Shown piece after piece: positions 1 to 5,061 of a stretch of 5,061 nucleotides of DNA (its first letter is position 1; every line of letters starts with the position of its first letter). The notes under the pieces were generated by a model that was not told the DNA's origin, made no database searches, and saw only the letters and a list, made by a program, of their open reading frames with translations. The DNA is from Phycisphaerae bacterium (GTDB lineage: Bacteria; Planctomycetota; Phycisphaerae; UBA1845; Fen-1342). Position numbers and translations under genes: made by a program. The stretch covers positions 1-5,061 of the forward strand of contig JALSRY010000060.1 in the NCBI GenBank assembly GCA_026984555.1. The letters run 5' to 3'.

Positions 1-357
1 GTGCCGCGGGTGGGGGTGTTGGTGCGATGTGGCATGGGCGTCGTGGGGGCATCGCATGGTGCTGGAGATGAATCGTTCGGGAGGGGATGCAAATGAGAGA
101 TATCGGTCATGTCCTATGTCGCTGGGCATTGTTTCGTAACACGCATAGCGTTATGCGGTTATGTTTGTTCCTGTTTGCATGTGCGTTGTGTAGAGCGGGG
201 GAAGACGATCGTGCGGGTATGCGTGCAGGGGGCGCTGCGATAGGTGTCGTGCATATTTTTTTCCAGTTTTTGTGTTGGAGCCGGGACAAAACCGCGCTTG
301 TAGAAGATGGCGGAACGTGGGAACCGCCGACCGGCTCTGTTTTCATGGGAAACTGGC
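1..357. other. Non-coding leader region, no convincing gene
   Basis: No reading frame here looks like a real gene. Short frames are open at the left edge on both strands, but none has coding character or ends in a recognisable domain, so a gene tail from the left cannot be confirmed or excluded. The part from about 90 to 310 is visibly richer in A/T and in TGT/TTT runs than the rest of the window, as expected of an intergenic or regulatory stretch. It contains a short inverted repeat, CGCATA-GCGT-TATGCG (142-157), and a second loose one, TGCGATG (23-29) with CATCGCA (50-56). Confidence 0.5.
142..157. repeat. Short inverted repeat, possible operator
   Basis: Two 6-base arms, CGCATA and TATGCG, flank a 4-base spacer (GCGT). 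The 16-base unit is nearly a complete palindrome, with 14 of 16 positions symmetric. It lies in the AT-richer stretch about 200 bases upstream of the possible small gene at 358-591. The symmetry is directly visible; a role as an operator is only a guess, because arms this short occur by chance. Confidence 0.2.
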
Positions 358-591
358 ATGGCTGCGCGACCGACTCGAGAGCAGAAGATCTGTTACTTTA
401 CCCTGTGTTCCGGCGGGGCGAATCGGGAGTGTGTTCGGTTTGGCCTGACCCGGCGCCCGGAAGCCCAGATCGTTTCGAGCCGCGAGGCATGGCTGCGTGT
501 ACGTCGATACTTGCTTTCCGATGGATATGACCTCGTCGAGATCGTGGACGAAGACGCTGCCGAGCGGCGCGCGGCGGTTGTCGGCGCCTGA
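358..591 (+). CDS. Small hypothetical protein (77 aa)
   Basis: I do not recognise this protein. It begins MAARPTREQKICYFTLCSG and ends with an acidic, then Arg/Ala-rich tail (EIVDEDAAERR). It contains three cysteines in its first third (C12, C17 and C25), has no signal peptide or membrane segment, and mixes charged and hydrophobic residues as a small cytosolic protein would. Codon third positions favour G/C, like the surer genes here. ATG 358 is preferred because GGA lies 7 bases upstream. An in-frame ATG at 307 would add 17 residues but has no proper ribosome binding site, and an in-frame stop at 301 closes the frame just before it. The gene has no close neighbour on its strand. It could still be a chance frame, because a 147-codon frame overlaps it in another register. 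Confidence 0.45.
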   Translation: MAARPTREQKICYFTLCSGGANRECVRFGLTRRPEAQIVSSREAWLRVRRYLLSDGYDLVEIVDEDAAERRAAVVGA

Positions 592-636
592 CGTTTCGGC
601 GAGTTTGCAGGCGAAACATTGCCTCCCAAGCGCTGA

Positions 637-747
637 TGGGGTGCCAGCCCCCGGGGGGCGGGCGCGAGTCCGAGCTTGCGCGGGACCGTGGGCGAAGAGC
701 TGATGGCTGAAGGCTGCTCGGGGGGCCCACGCGGGGCTGGTGTCCCA
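637..747 (+). repeat. Imperfect inverted repeat with 15-bp arms
   Basis: TGGGGTGCCAGCCCC (637-651) is mirrored by GGGGCTGGTGTCCCA (733-747). Twelve of 15 positions are Watson-Crick complementary, and the other three become G-U pairs if the + strand is transcribed, giving an unbroken 15-bp stem around an 81-base interior. In the opposite transcript the same three positions would be A-C mismatches. The interior is very GC-rich and non-coding. The element lies between the small gene ending at 591 and the end of the nuclease gene at 821, and no T-tract follows, so it does not look like an intrinsic terminator. It may be a dispersed intergenic repeat or the remains of a MITE-like element; a second copy would be needed to establish that. 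Confidence 0.4.
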
Positions 748-820
748 CAGCCGCTCGATCAGGGCAGGCGGGCAGGGGAAACGGGGGGCCGGGGCCGGCT
801 ACGCCTCGTTTTCGCCACGC

Positions 821-1819
821 TCAGTCCGGCGTGGTTGCCTGCGGTTTGAACACCCGCGTCTCCAATGCGGGTACCCACTTCGTCCATTCGCTCGCATCGT
901 CCGGATCCGCGTCGATCGCATTGAAGACCATCGTCAATTTCGCGTCGAGGTTGTCGAGGTAGTGCACCATCACGGCCTCGGCGGTGGAGGGCAGCTTCGG
1001 GCTGCCGAACTCGTACTTGCCGTGGTGCGAGACGATGATGTGCTGGAGCGCCGCGAGCAGCCGGGGTGGGAATTGCCTGCCGGATTCGAGCTCGATTTCG
1101 CGGGTTTTCTGCGCGATCCAGATGGCGGTGAGCACGATGTGCCCGATGAGCTGGCCCTCGTTGGTGTACTCGAAGCTGGTGAGGTGGTCGAGCTCCGCCG
1201 TCTTGCCGGCATCGTGGAGGAAAATGCCGGTGAGGACCAGATCGGCGTCGACTTTCGGATAGCGTGGCAGCACCACGCGTGACAACTCCAGCAGGCTGAG
1301 CGTGTGTTCCAGCAATCCGCCGAGATAGGCGTGGTGATTGGTTCTGGCGGCGGGCGAACGCTTGAAGGCGGTGACGAACTTCTCGTCGTGCATGAACTTG
1401 GCGATCAGCGCGAGCAAGTCCGGGTTTTTCACCTGCCGCAGGATTTCCTTGAGTCGGTTCCACATCTGCTCGATGTCGCGGTCGCTGATGGGCAGGAAAG
1501 CGCTGGGATCGACGGAGGCATCGTCCACCCCGCGGACGCCGTCGATGATGAACTGGGGCTTGCCCTTGTAGCTTTCGACGCGTCCGGTGACATGGAGCAA
1601 TCCGGATGCGGGGATCGAGTCGAAAACCTCGCGCGAGGCGTTCCACATGCGCGCGACGAGCTGCCCGGTGCGATCGGCGAGGACGGCGTGGATGTACAGG
1701 CTGCCGTTGCTGGTGGTTCGCAGGTCTTTCTGGAGCACCAGGTAGATCTCGTCGTCGAGCCGCTGGCCGGGCTGGAGATCACAGATATCGGCGTGGGGAC
1801 GGGCTTGCGTTGCGGACAT
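821..1819 (-). CDS. yhaM: YhaM-family 3'-5' exoribonuclease (OB fold plus HD domain)
   Basis: This 332-residue protein matches the YhaM/Cbf1 family, cytosolic metal-dependent 3'-5' exonucleases that trim RNA; the Bacillus subtilis member is of similar size (a little over 310 residues). Residues about 15-99 form an OB-fold nucleic-acid-binding domain (LVARMWNAS, LLHVTGRVESYKGKPQFII). A helical linker follows (about 112-150), then an HD domain: NHHAYLGGLLEHT (161-173, likely ligand H172), the HD pair H202-D203 in GIFLHDAGK, H265-H266 in IIVSHHGKYEFGSPKLP, and D289 (or D292) in HYLDNLDAK. All expected metal ligands are present, so it should be active. The start is supported by AGAGG four bases upstream of the ATG. 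It lies 57 bp downstream of the lipoprotein gene on the same strand and is probably cotranscribed with it. The exact RNA substrates cannot be read from sequence; some family members also act on DNA. Confidence 0.92.
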   Translation of the reverse strand: MSATQARPHADICDLQPGQRLDDEIYLVLQKDLRTTSNGSLYIHAVLADRTGQLVARMWNASREVFDSIPASGLLHVTGRVESYKGKPQFIIDGVRGVDDASVDPSAFLPISDRDIEQMWNRLKEILRQVKNPDLLALIAKFMHDEKFVTAFKRSPAARTNHHAYLGGLLEHTLSLLELSRVVLPRYPKVDADLVLTGIFLHDAGKTAELDHLTSFEYTNEGQLIGHIVLTAIWIAQKTREIELESGRQFPPRLLAALQHIIVSHHGKYEFGSPKLPSTAEAVMVHYLDNLDAKLTMVFNAIDADPDDASEWTKWVPALETRVFKPQATTPD

Positions 1820-1841
1820 AGAACCTCTGCATCTTTCGGCG

Positions 1842-1870
1842 TGGCGTTTTTCGCCAAGCCCGCTCAGGGC
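1842..1870 (-). other. Two small hairpins in the intercistronic gap
   Basis: The 57-bp gap between the lipoprotein stop and the nuclease start holds two short stems. One is TGGCG-TTTTT-CGCCA on the + strand (1842-1856), the other GCCC-GCTCA-GGGC (1858-1870). Read in the operon's direction, the first has an A5 loop and no U-tract follows either, so neither looks like a terminator. They might affect mRNA stability or processing between the cistrons, but stems of 4-5 bp are common in GC-rich DNA. Confidence 0.2.
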
Positions 1871-1876
1871 GGCGTG

Positions 1877-3046
1877 TCAGGGGGTGCGACCGCGGGGGCC
1901 GGGTTGGGGTTTGGCCTTGGCGGGCGCGGCGTCGGCTGGTTCGGCGGCCTTTTTCTGGGCGTCTTCCAGCGCTTGTCCGAACACGAGTTTGGCCTGGGCA
2001 ACCCACCCCATCAGTTCGGGCAGCATTTTCGCTTGGGCTGCCATTTCCATCTTCGTGTATGTCTGGGGGTCGAGCGTTTCGACCTGTTCGATCTGCTGGG
2101 TGAGGTCTGCGACCGCGCGCTTGAGGATGTCGAGTCCGTTGGCGATGACGTCGGCCTCCTCCGGGGTAAACGTGATCGGCAACTGGACGTGCCATTCGTC
2201 GTCCACCTTTTGCATCGGCAGCGGCACCTTCGCTTCGCGGAGTTGCGTAAGCATGTCGTCGATGGAGAACGTGGGGGCGGCCGGCGGGTTGGCGCCTGCG
2301 GGACCGCGGGCGGGGCCTCTGCCGCGAGCGCCGGGGGGCGTGACGAGGCCGCCGCGGCCGCCGGGCGTTCCTGCGGCTCCGGGGCCGCCGGCGCCCATCA
2401 TGCCCCCGCTCATCATCGCTTGCGCGGCCTGCATCGCTCCGGCGAGTGCCTGTTTGAGCTCGTCGGGTAGCGAGAAGTCGCTGAAATCGAGCGTAGCGAC
2501 GGCGTGCGTGTCATCGAGGATCGTGACCTTGACGGTTTGCTTGAGCGGTTCGGCGAGCTGGGGGAGCGCTTCGATCAGCTTGAGGCTTGCCTCGAACTGA
2601 GGCCCCTGGGCTTTCTCTTTGAACACGGTCCAGTACGCGTCGAGCGTGTCGGGGGTTTCCTCGATCGCCGACCCGCACGGATCTTCCTGGAGCGCCGCGA
2701 CTTGCTCGGGGACGAACGCGTCGAGCAGGGAGGTCAGGTTCATGGCGAACAGATCGTCGATCGCCGTGGTGACCACGTCGCGAGCGGCTTTGGCTTCCTG
2801 CCCCGCTGCCGCGGCGGCCGCGGCCGTGGGCGAGCCTTCCAGCGGTTCGTAGGCGGCGGGCTGATAGGAAGCGGGATCCTGGAGGATGCCGGTGTCGATG
2901 GGGCCGACAGAAATCGGCGTGCCGACGGGCGAGCCTCCCAAGGCTTCGTTGAACGCGGGCGGCTGGTTTTCGTTTTCCCCGCAGCCACCTGCCAGGATCG
3001 CTCCGAGCAGCAATGCGGCCGGCCAGATGCGTTTGATCGTGATCAT
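1877..3046 (-). CDS. Uncharacterised lipoprotein with Gly/Pro-rich insert
   Basis: I do not recognise the family. The 389-residue product starts with a lipoprotein signal: KR near the N-terminus, a hydrophobic stretch (8-18) and a lipobox-like LAGGC with the acceptor cysteine at C22, so it should be exported and lipid-anchored. After a Pro-rich tether and a run of seven alanines (75-81) comes a helical segment (86-120) followed by VKVTILDDTHAVATLDFSDF (172-191), which reads as paired beta strands. Residues about 211-258 are a Gly/Pro/Ala/Arg/Met-rich, probably disordered stretch. Order resumes at FSIDDMLTQLREAKVPL and VDDEWHVQLP (281-290), then a long charged helical tail (about 296-368) ending in an Ala/Lys/Pro-rich, Arg-containing terminus. 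The helix-then-strand pattern ending in W-x-V-x-LP recalls NTF2-like/DUF4878-type folds, but that is inference. GAGAAG lies five bases before the ATG. It is the first gene of the probable operon with yhaM. Confidence 0.85.
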   Translation of the reverse strand: MITIKRIWPAALLLGAILAGGCGENENQPPAFNEALGGSPVGTPISVGPIDTGILQDPASYQPAAYEPLEGSPTAAAAAAAGQEAKAARDVVTTAIDDLFAMNLTSLLDAFVPEQVAALQEDPCGSAIEETPDTLDAYWTVFKEKAQGPQFEASLKLIEALPQLAEPLKQTVKVTILDDTHAVATLDFSDFSLPDELKQALAGAMQAAQAMMSGGMMGAGGPGAAGTPGGRGGLVTPPGARGRGPARGPAGANPPAAPTFSIDDMLTQLREAKVPLPMQKVDDEWHVQLPITFTPEEADVIANGLDILKRAVADLTQQIEQVETLDPQTYTKMEMAAQAKMLPELMGWVAQAKLVFGQALEDAQKKAAEPADAAPAKAKPQPGPRGRTP

Positions 3047-3094
3047 CGGGTCTTCTCGCTTGGGTTGCCGATTTCAGGATGGTACCCGAAGAAC

Positions 3095-3123
3095 AAGGTA
3101 GGGCAGGCCCGCGCGGGCGTCAA
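3095..3123 (-). promoter_or_regulatory. Candidate promoter of the lipoprotein-yhaM operon
   Basis: Read on the minus strand, TTGACG (3118-3123) matches five of six bases of the sigma-70 -35 consensus. It is followed by a 17-base spacer and TACCTT (3095-3100), a weak -10 with three of six matches. Transcription would begin about 40 bases before the lipoprotein ATG. The perfect 12-base palindrome GCCCGCGCGGGC (3107-3118) fills much of the spacer and could be a repressor site. The good -35 and ideal spacing favour the call; the poor -10 argues against it. Confidence 0.35.
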
Positions 3124-3295
3124 TGGCGGCAGACGGCCTCGCTCGACCTCCGCGGAGGGAAGATCGCGGGTGCCAGTGGACACCGCTTGGCCGGCGTGGC
3201 CTGAACAGGGCTTCCCGTGGTGCCTTGTGGCGAAACGGGGGGTGGTCGCCCGCGCGGATATGGTGGTTGGCGTAGCCGCCGGTCGATCTTGCGAA

Positions 3296-3327
3296 TTGCT
3301 GGCCGGCGGTTTGCGATCCGATAGAAT
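3296..3327 (+). promoter_or_regulatory. Candidate promoter of the small membrane protein gene
   Basis: TAGAAT (3322-3327) in the context GATAGAATCG is a good -10-like hexamer, five of six against TATAAT, and stands out in GC-rich surroundings. The best upstream partner is TTGCTG (3296-3301), but the spacing of 20 bases is longer than usual, so the -35 is uncertain. A start near 3334 would leave a leader of about 55 bases before the GTG at 3389. Confidence 0.35.
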
Positions 3328-3376
3328 CGATGCGGGGAGGCTTGGCAGGCACCGAGGGGCTGGGGGCGATTACGAA

Positions 3377-3382
3377 AAGGAG
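3377..3382 (+). promoter_or_regulatory. Strong Shine-Dalgarno deciding a GTG start
   Basis: AAGGAG lies six bases upstream of GTG 3389, near-ideal sequence and spacing. It is the best ribosome binding site in the window. It fixes the start of the small gene at GTG 3389, rather than at an ATG far upstream in the same frame, because the frame upstream of this site has no coding character. Confidence 0.75.
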
Positions 3383-3388
3383 CGGCGC

Positions 3389-3550
3389 GTGCGCTCGATC
3401 ATCATCATCGCGGTGTGTGCGGCTGCCGGAGCCGCGATCGGCTATTCGCAGGTCTTGTGTCCCAACGGGCAGTGCGCGCTGACGGGCTCCTGGCAGGGCG
3501 GGGCGCTGCTGGGAGCGGTGATCGGTTTGCTTTTCAGTGGCGGTGGGTGA
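3389..3550 (+). CDS. DUF6132-like small membrane protein (53 aa)
   Basis: The 53-residue product begins VRSIIIIAVCAAAGAAIGYS, with GTG read as Met: a hydrophobic, Gly/Ala-rich first membrane segment (about 4-19). A short polar loop follows with the pair C24 and C29 in LCPNGQCALTGSW. A second hydrophobic segment (about 36-50, GGALLGAVIGLLFS) ends in GGG. This two-helix hairpin with a C-x4-C loop closely resembles DUF6132, small membrane proteins whose loop reads roughly GC-x-SG-x-CPIT before a Gly-rich helix. The family has no established function; the paired cysteines suggest metal or redox chemistry, which is inference. Start choice rests on the strong AAGGAG. The gene is monocistronic, divergent from the lipoprotein operon and convergent with the propeller gene. 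The family match is from memory of the motif and not a search. Confidence 0.75.
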   Translation: MRSIIIIAVCAAAGAAIGYSQVLCPNGQCALTGSWQGGALLGAVIGLLFSGGG

Positions 3551-3667
3551 GGGGCGGTTCCCACGGGATCGGGCAGTTGTCCGACGAGGCCACCCGCGGG
3601 CGATGATGCACCCGAAGACGGGCGGAGTTCCTGAAGCAGGGGGGCACCCGGGATCGGCGCAAAACGC

Positions 3668-3698
3668 CACGGGCGGCTCCGCGGGGGAACCGCCCGTG
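3668..3698 (-). terminator. Intrinsic terminator of the PEP-CTERM propeller gene
   Basis: The minus-strand transcript can form a 13-bp stem, CACGGGCGGTTCC pairing with GGAGCCGCCCGTG around a 5-base CCCGC loop, with a single U-G wobble. It is followed by GGCG and then four Ts. It starts 46 bases after the propeller stop codon. In the + direction the wobble becomes an A-C mismatch, leaving 9 clean outer pairs followed by TTTGCG, so it may also stop transcription from the small gene ending at 3550, less efficiently. The T-tract is short in both directions. Confidence 0.7.
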
Positions 3699-3744
3699 TT
3701 TGCGACAGTGATCGGCTTTGAGGGCCGTAACGTCCGTCTGGGGG

Positions 3745-4680
3745 CTAACGCCGCCGTAACATCAGCGAAGCACCGAGGATCATCAGTACCACCGCCGCGG
3801 GTTCGGGGACGATGGTCAGGCCGACCGGGATAGCGCCGGCCGGAAGCGAGATCGTCTCGAAACCGGTACCGTCGAGGGCAACCCGCGAGATTTCACCGCT
3901 GGTGAGGGTCTGGCTCGGCGTCACCATGTAGGCGTAGCCTTCCGTGAGATCGAGTGCGAGTGATTCGGCGTCGATGTCGGGGAGGATGGTGGTCGAGCCG
4001 GTGCCGTCCATCGCGACACGATGGAGCCCGCCGATACGCTCATCGAGCCCGTAGCCGACCCAATAGATCATTCCGTTGGTCGTATCGAGGTCGAGCGATA
4101 CGGGACCGTTGTCGATGTCGGGCAGGACGGTTTGCACGTCGGATCCGTCGAGTGCGGTGCTGATGATCGCGCCGTGGGAAGCGGGGGTGCCGTCCCACTC
4201 GGTGAGGTAGAGGCGCCCGTTGGCGGCGTCGATCTTGACGTCCTGGAGTTGGGTGCCGGCGGCGTTGTAGAGCAGCGTATCGTTGGAGCCGTCGAGGTCG
4301 GCAACGCGCAGCATGCTGCCCTGGGTGTAGTAGATTTTTCCACTGGCGTAATCGACATCGATACCCTGGGTGGAGGGGGCCCGGGCCGCGACGATGAGGT
4401 TCATCGCCGAGCCGTCGGCGTTGGCGCCGTAGATGCCGGAACCGTTCACGGTGGTCCAATACACCTGTCCGGCGACGTTATCCGCGGCCATGCGATAGCC
4501 GCGGGTGACGCCCGCGATAACGGGCGTGCTCGCGAGGGTGGCCGAATCGAGCGAGTAGACCGATCCGCTGCTGTCCGCGGCGAAGTCCGTCCAGTAGATG
4601 GTCGTTGCGACCGCGTTTCCGGCTCCGAGGGAGAGTGCTCCCGCGAGAGCGCATACTCCAAGTAAGTTCTTAATGCGCAT
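3745..4680 (-). CDS. Secreted six-bladed YWTD-type beta-propeller with PEP-CTERM anchor
   Basis: This 311-residue protein has a Sec signal peptide (1-25, ending AVA before TTIYW). Its body is a tandem of LDL-receptor class B (YWTD) like repeats. Each has a D-x-x-x-G-x-x-Y-W/Y/L core, then a strand ending in LDG-S/T or ADGS. Cores lie near IYWTD (28-32), QVYWT (72-76), KIYYT (115-119), RLYLT (156-160), MIYWV (204-208) and YAYMV (249-253), giving six blades, as in known YWTD propellers. The C-terminus is a PEP-CTERM signal: VPEP (291-294), a short hydrophobic helix (295-308) and RRR, the target of exosortase/archaeosortase-type processing. It is thus exported and probably cleaved and sorted at the cell surface; its ligand is unknown. 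AAAGGA lies 10 bases before the ATG, with AAAGG also close to it. The gene appears monocistronic, with its own candidate promoter and terminator. Confidence 0.9.
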   Translation of the reverse strand: MRIKNLLGVCALAGALSLGAGNAVATTIYWTDFAADSSGSVYSLDSATLASTPVIAGVTRGYRMAADNVAGQVYWTTVNGSGIYGANADGSAMNLIVAARAPSTQGIDVDYASGKIYYTQGSMLRVADLDGSNDTLLYNAAGTQLQDVKIDAANGRLYLTEWDGTPASHGAIISTALDGSDVQTVLPDIDNGPVSLDLDTTNGMIYWVGYGLDERIGGLHRVAMDGTGSTTILPDIDAESLALDLTEGYAYMVTPSQTLTSGEISRVALDGTGFETISLPAGAIPVGLTIVPEPAAVVLMILGASLMLRRR

Positions 4681-5061
4681 ACCTTTAGCGTCCTTTCCCG
4701 CCCAGCCGTTTCGGTTTTCGTTCCGTGGAAGTGTCGTGCCCGACGAATACTGCTTCGCTGCTATTGATAGGCCCCCGACTCGCGGAATATCAACTGGAAT
4801 CCGTTCAATTCGTGGGTTCTTTCCAGCGAGCAGTGATTATGGGACGTGTCTTGCGGGCCGTCGGCTCGTGGCGGGTGGGCGTGTACGCGGTTGCGGGCGG
4901 TCGGCGTGTCAGAACGGCACGATTGGGGCCGCGGTGTGACACGTCGGCAGCGACGAAGGCGCCGGCGGCTAAGCGGTTTTTCGTAACAGACTGCATGTAA
5001 ATGGGTTATGGGTTGTCACTCGGATGGCACCGTATTTGCAATGGCGTTGATTGTCCCACGC
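4681..5061. other. Upstream intergenic region at the right edge
   Basis: This stretch is the 5' flank of the propeller gene. Open frames of 63-113 codons cross it on both strands but lack coding character and good ribosome binding sites. Visible elements are the candidate promoter at 4764-4793 and a loose inverted repeat, CGTGTCA (4905-4911) with TGACACG (4937-4943). From about 4976 to the edge the DNA becomes AT-richer. Two short frames starting at ATG 5001 and ATG 5008 run off the edge, and neither can be judged from about 20 codons. Confidence 0.5.
4764..4793 (-). promoter_or_regulatory. Candidate promoter of the propeller gene
   Basis: On the minus strand TTGATA (4788-4793, five of six against the -35 consensus) is followed by an 18-base spacer and TATCAA (4764-4769, four of six against the -10). 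Transcription would start near 4757, giving a leader of about 77 bases before the ATG at 4680. The two hexamers are exact reverse complements, so the same arrangement reads identically on the + strand. That symmetry could be coincidence, a bidirectional promoter, or a binding site for a dimeric regulator. Confidence 0.35.

Larger units (their letters stand above)
3047..3388. other. Divergent intergenic region
   Basis: These 342 bases separate the minus-strand lipoprotein/nuclease operon from the plus-strand small membrane protein gene. No frame confined to this stretch looks coding. A long + strand frame runs through it, but its sequence upstream of 3389 is the Arg/Gly-rich shadow of the lipoprotein gene and of non-coding DNA. 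The region carries candidate promoters facing both ways (3095-3123 leftward, 3296-3327 rightward). Nothing recognisable lies in the middle (about 3124-3295). Confidence 0.6.

Noticed and set aside
23..56. Inverted repeat TGCGATG/CATCGCA at the left edge
   Set aside because: Seven-base arms with a 20-base loop and no T-tract are within chance expectation.
87..530. 147-codon + strand frame with GGAGGGG shortly upstream of its ATGs
   Set aside because: The translation is rich in Cys, Trp and Arg with no domain-like pattern, and it overlaps the more plausible 358-591 frame in another register.
815..834. Hairpin CCACGC/GCGTGG across the nuclease stop codon as a terminator
   Set aside because: The stem is only 6 bp, overlaps the stop codon, and no T-tract follows in the minus direction.
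740..1282. 180-codon + strand frame
   Set aside because: It is antisense to the conserved HD domain of the nuclease and has no domain signal.
1304..2470. 388-codon + strand frame opposite the lipoprotein and nuclease genes
   Set aside because: It lies antisense to two genes with recognisable features (lipobox, OB fold, HD motifs). Its His/Val/Gly/Glu-rich sequence is the usual antisense shadow in GC-rich DNA.
2504..3388. Upstream part of a 348-codon + strand frame ending at 3550
   Set aside because: Only the last 53 codons have membrane-protein character and a ribosome binding site; the upstream part is antisense to the lipoprotein gene and then non-coding.
4021..4665. 214-codon + strand frame
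   Set aside because: It is antisense to the beta-propeller gene; its Val/Gly/Asp repeats mirror the YWTD repeats.
4905..4943. Inverted repeat CGTGTCA/TGACACG
   Set aside because: The arms are short and the loop is 25 bases, with no neighbouring gene whose regulation it would explain.
4725..5000. 91-codon + strand frame
   Set aside because: No ribosome binding site and no domain-like or membrane pattern; it covers the candidate promoter of the propeller gene.
5001..5061. Short frames from ATG 5001 and ATG 5008 running off the right edge
   Set aside because: About 20 codons each, no clear ribosome binding site, and two competing frames; the window is too short to decide.

Overview
The window is GC-rich DNA that most resembles a planctomycete (phylum Planctomycetota). 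This is inferred from four things: a secreted protein with a VPEP plus Arg-tail PEP-CTERM sorting signal, a YhaM-type OB-HD nuclease beside an uncharacterised Pro/Gly-rich lipoprotein, a small DUF6132-like membrane protein, and long non-coding gaps between genes. No rRNA, tRNA, CRISPR array, transposase or phage gene was found.

Layout from left to right. Positions 1-357 are a comparatively AT-richer non-coding leader, followed by a possible 77-residue hypothetical protein on the + strand (358-591). Positions 592-820 are non-coding and hold a 15-bp imperfect inverted repeat (637-651 with 733-747). A minus-strand pair follows, transcribed right to left: a 389-residue lipoprotein (3046 down to 1877), then a YhaM-family 3'-5' exoribonuclease (1819 down to 821). 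They are 57 bp apart with no convincing terminator between them, so they are probably one operon, with a candidate promoter at 3095-3123. A non-coding stretch (3047-3388) separates this operon from a divergent, easily missed 53-codon gene with a GTG start and a near-perfect Shine-Dalgarno (3389-3550, + strand). That gene converges on the last one, a minus-strand secreted protein built as a six-bladed YWTD-type beta-propeller with a C-terminal PEP-CTERM anchor (4680 down to 3745). A 13-bp hairpin terminator lies between the two. Positions 4681-5061 hold the candidate promoter of the propeller gene and no convincing gene.

Functionally the window looks like ordinary chromosome: RNA turnover (YhaM), an envelope lipoprotein of unknown role, a small inner-membrane protein and an exported, sorted propeller protein. 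I see no clear defence, biosynthetic or mobile system. The points most worth a second look are the small DUF6132-like gene, the interrupted architecture of the lipoprotein and its link to a nuclease gene, the complete velcro-closed propeller, and the inverted repeat at 637-747.
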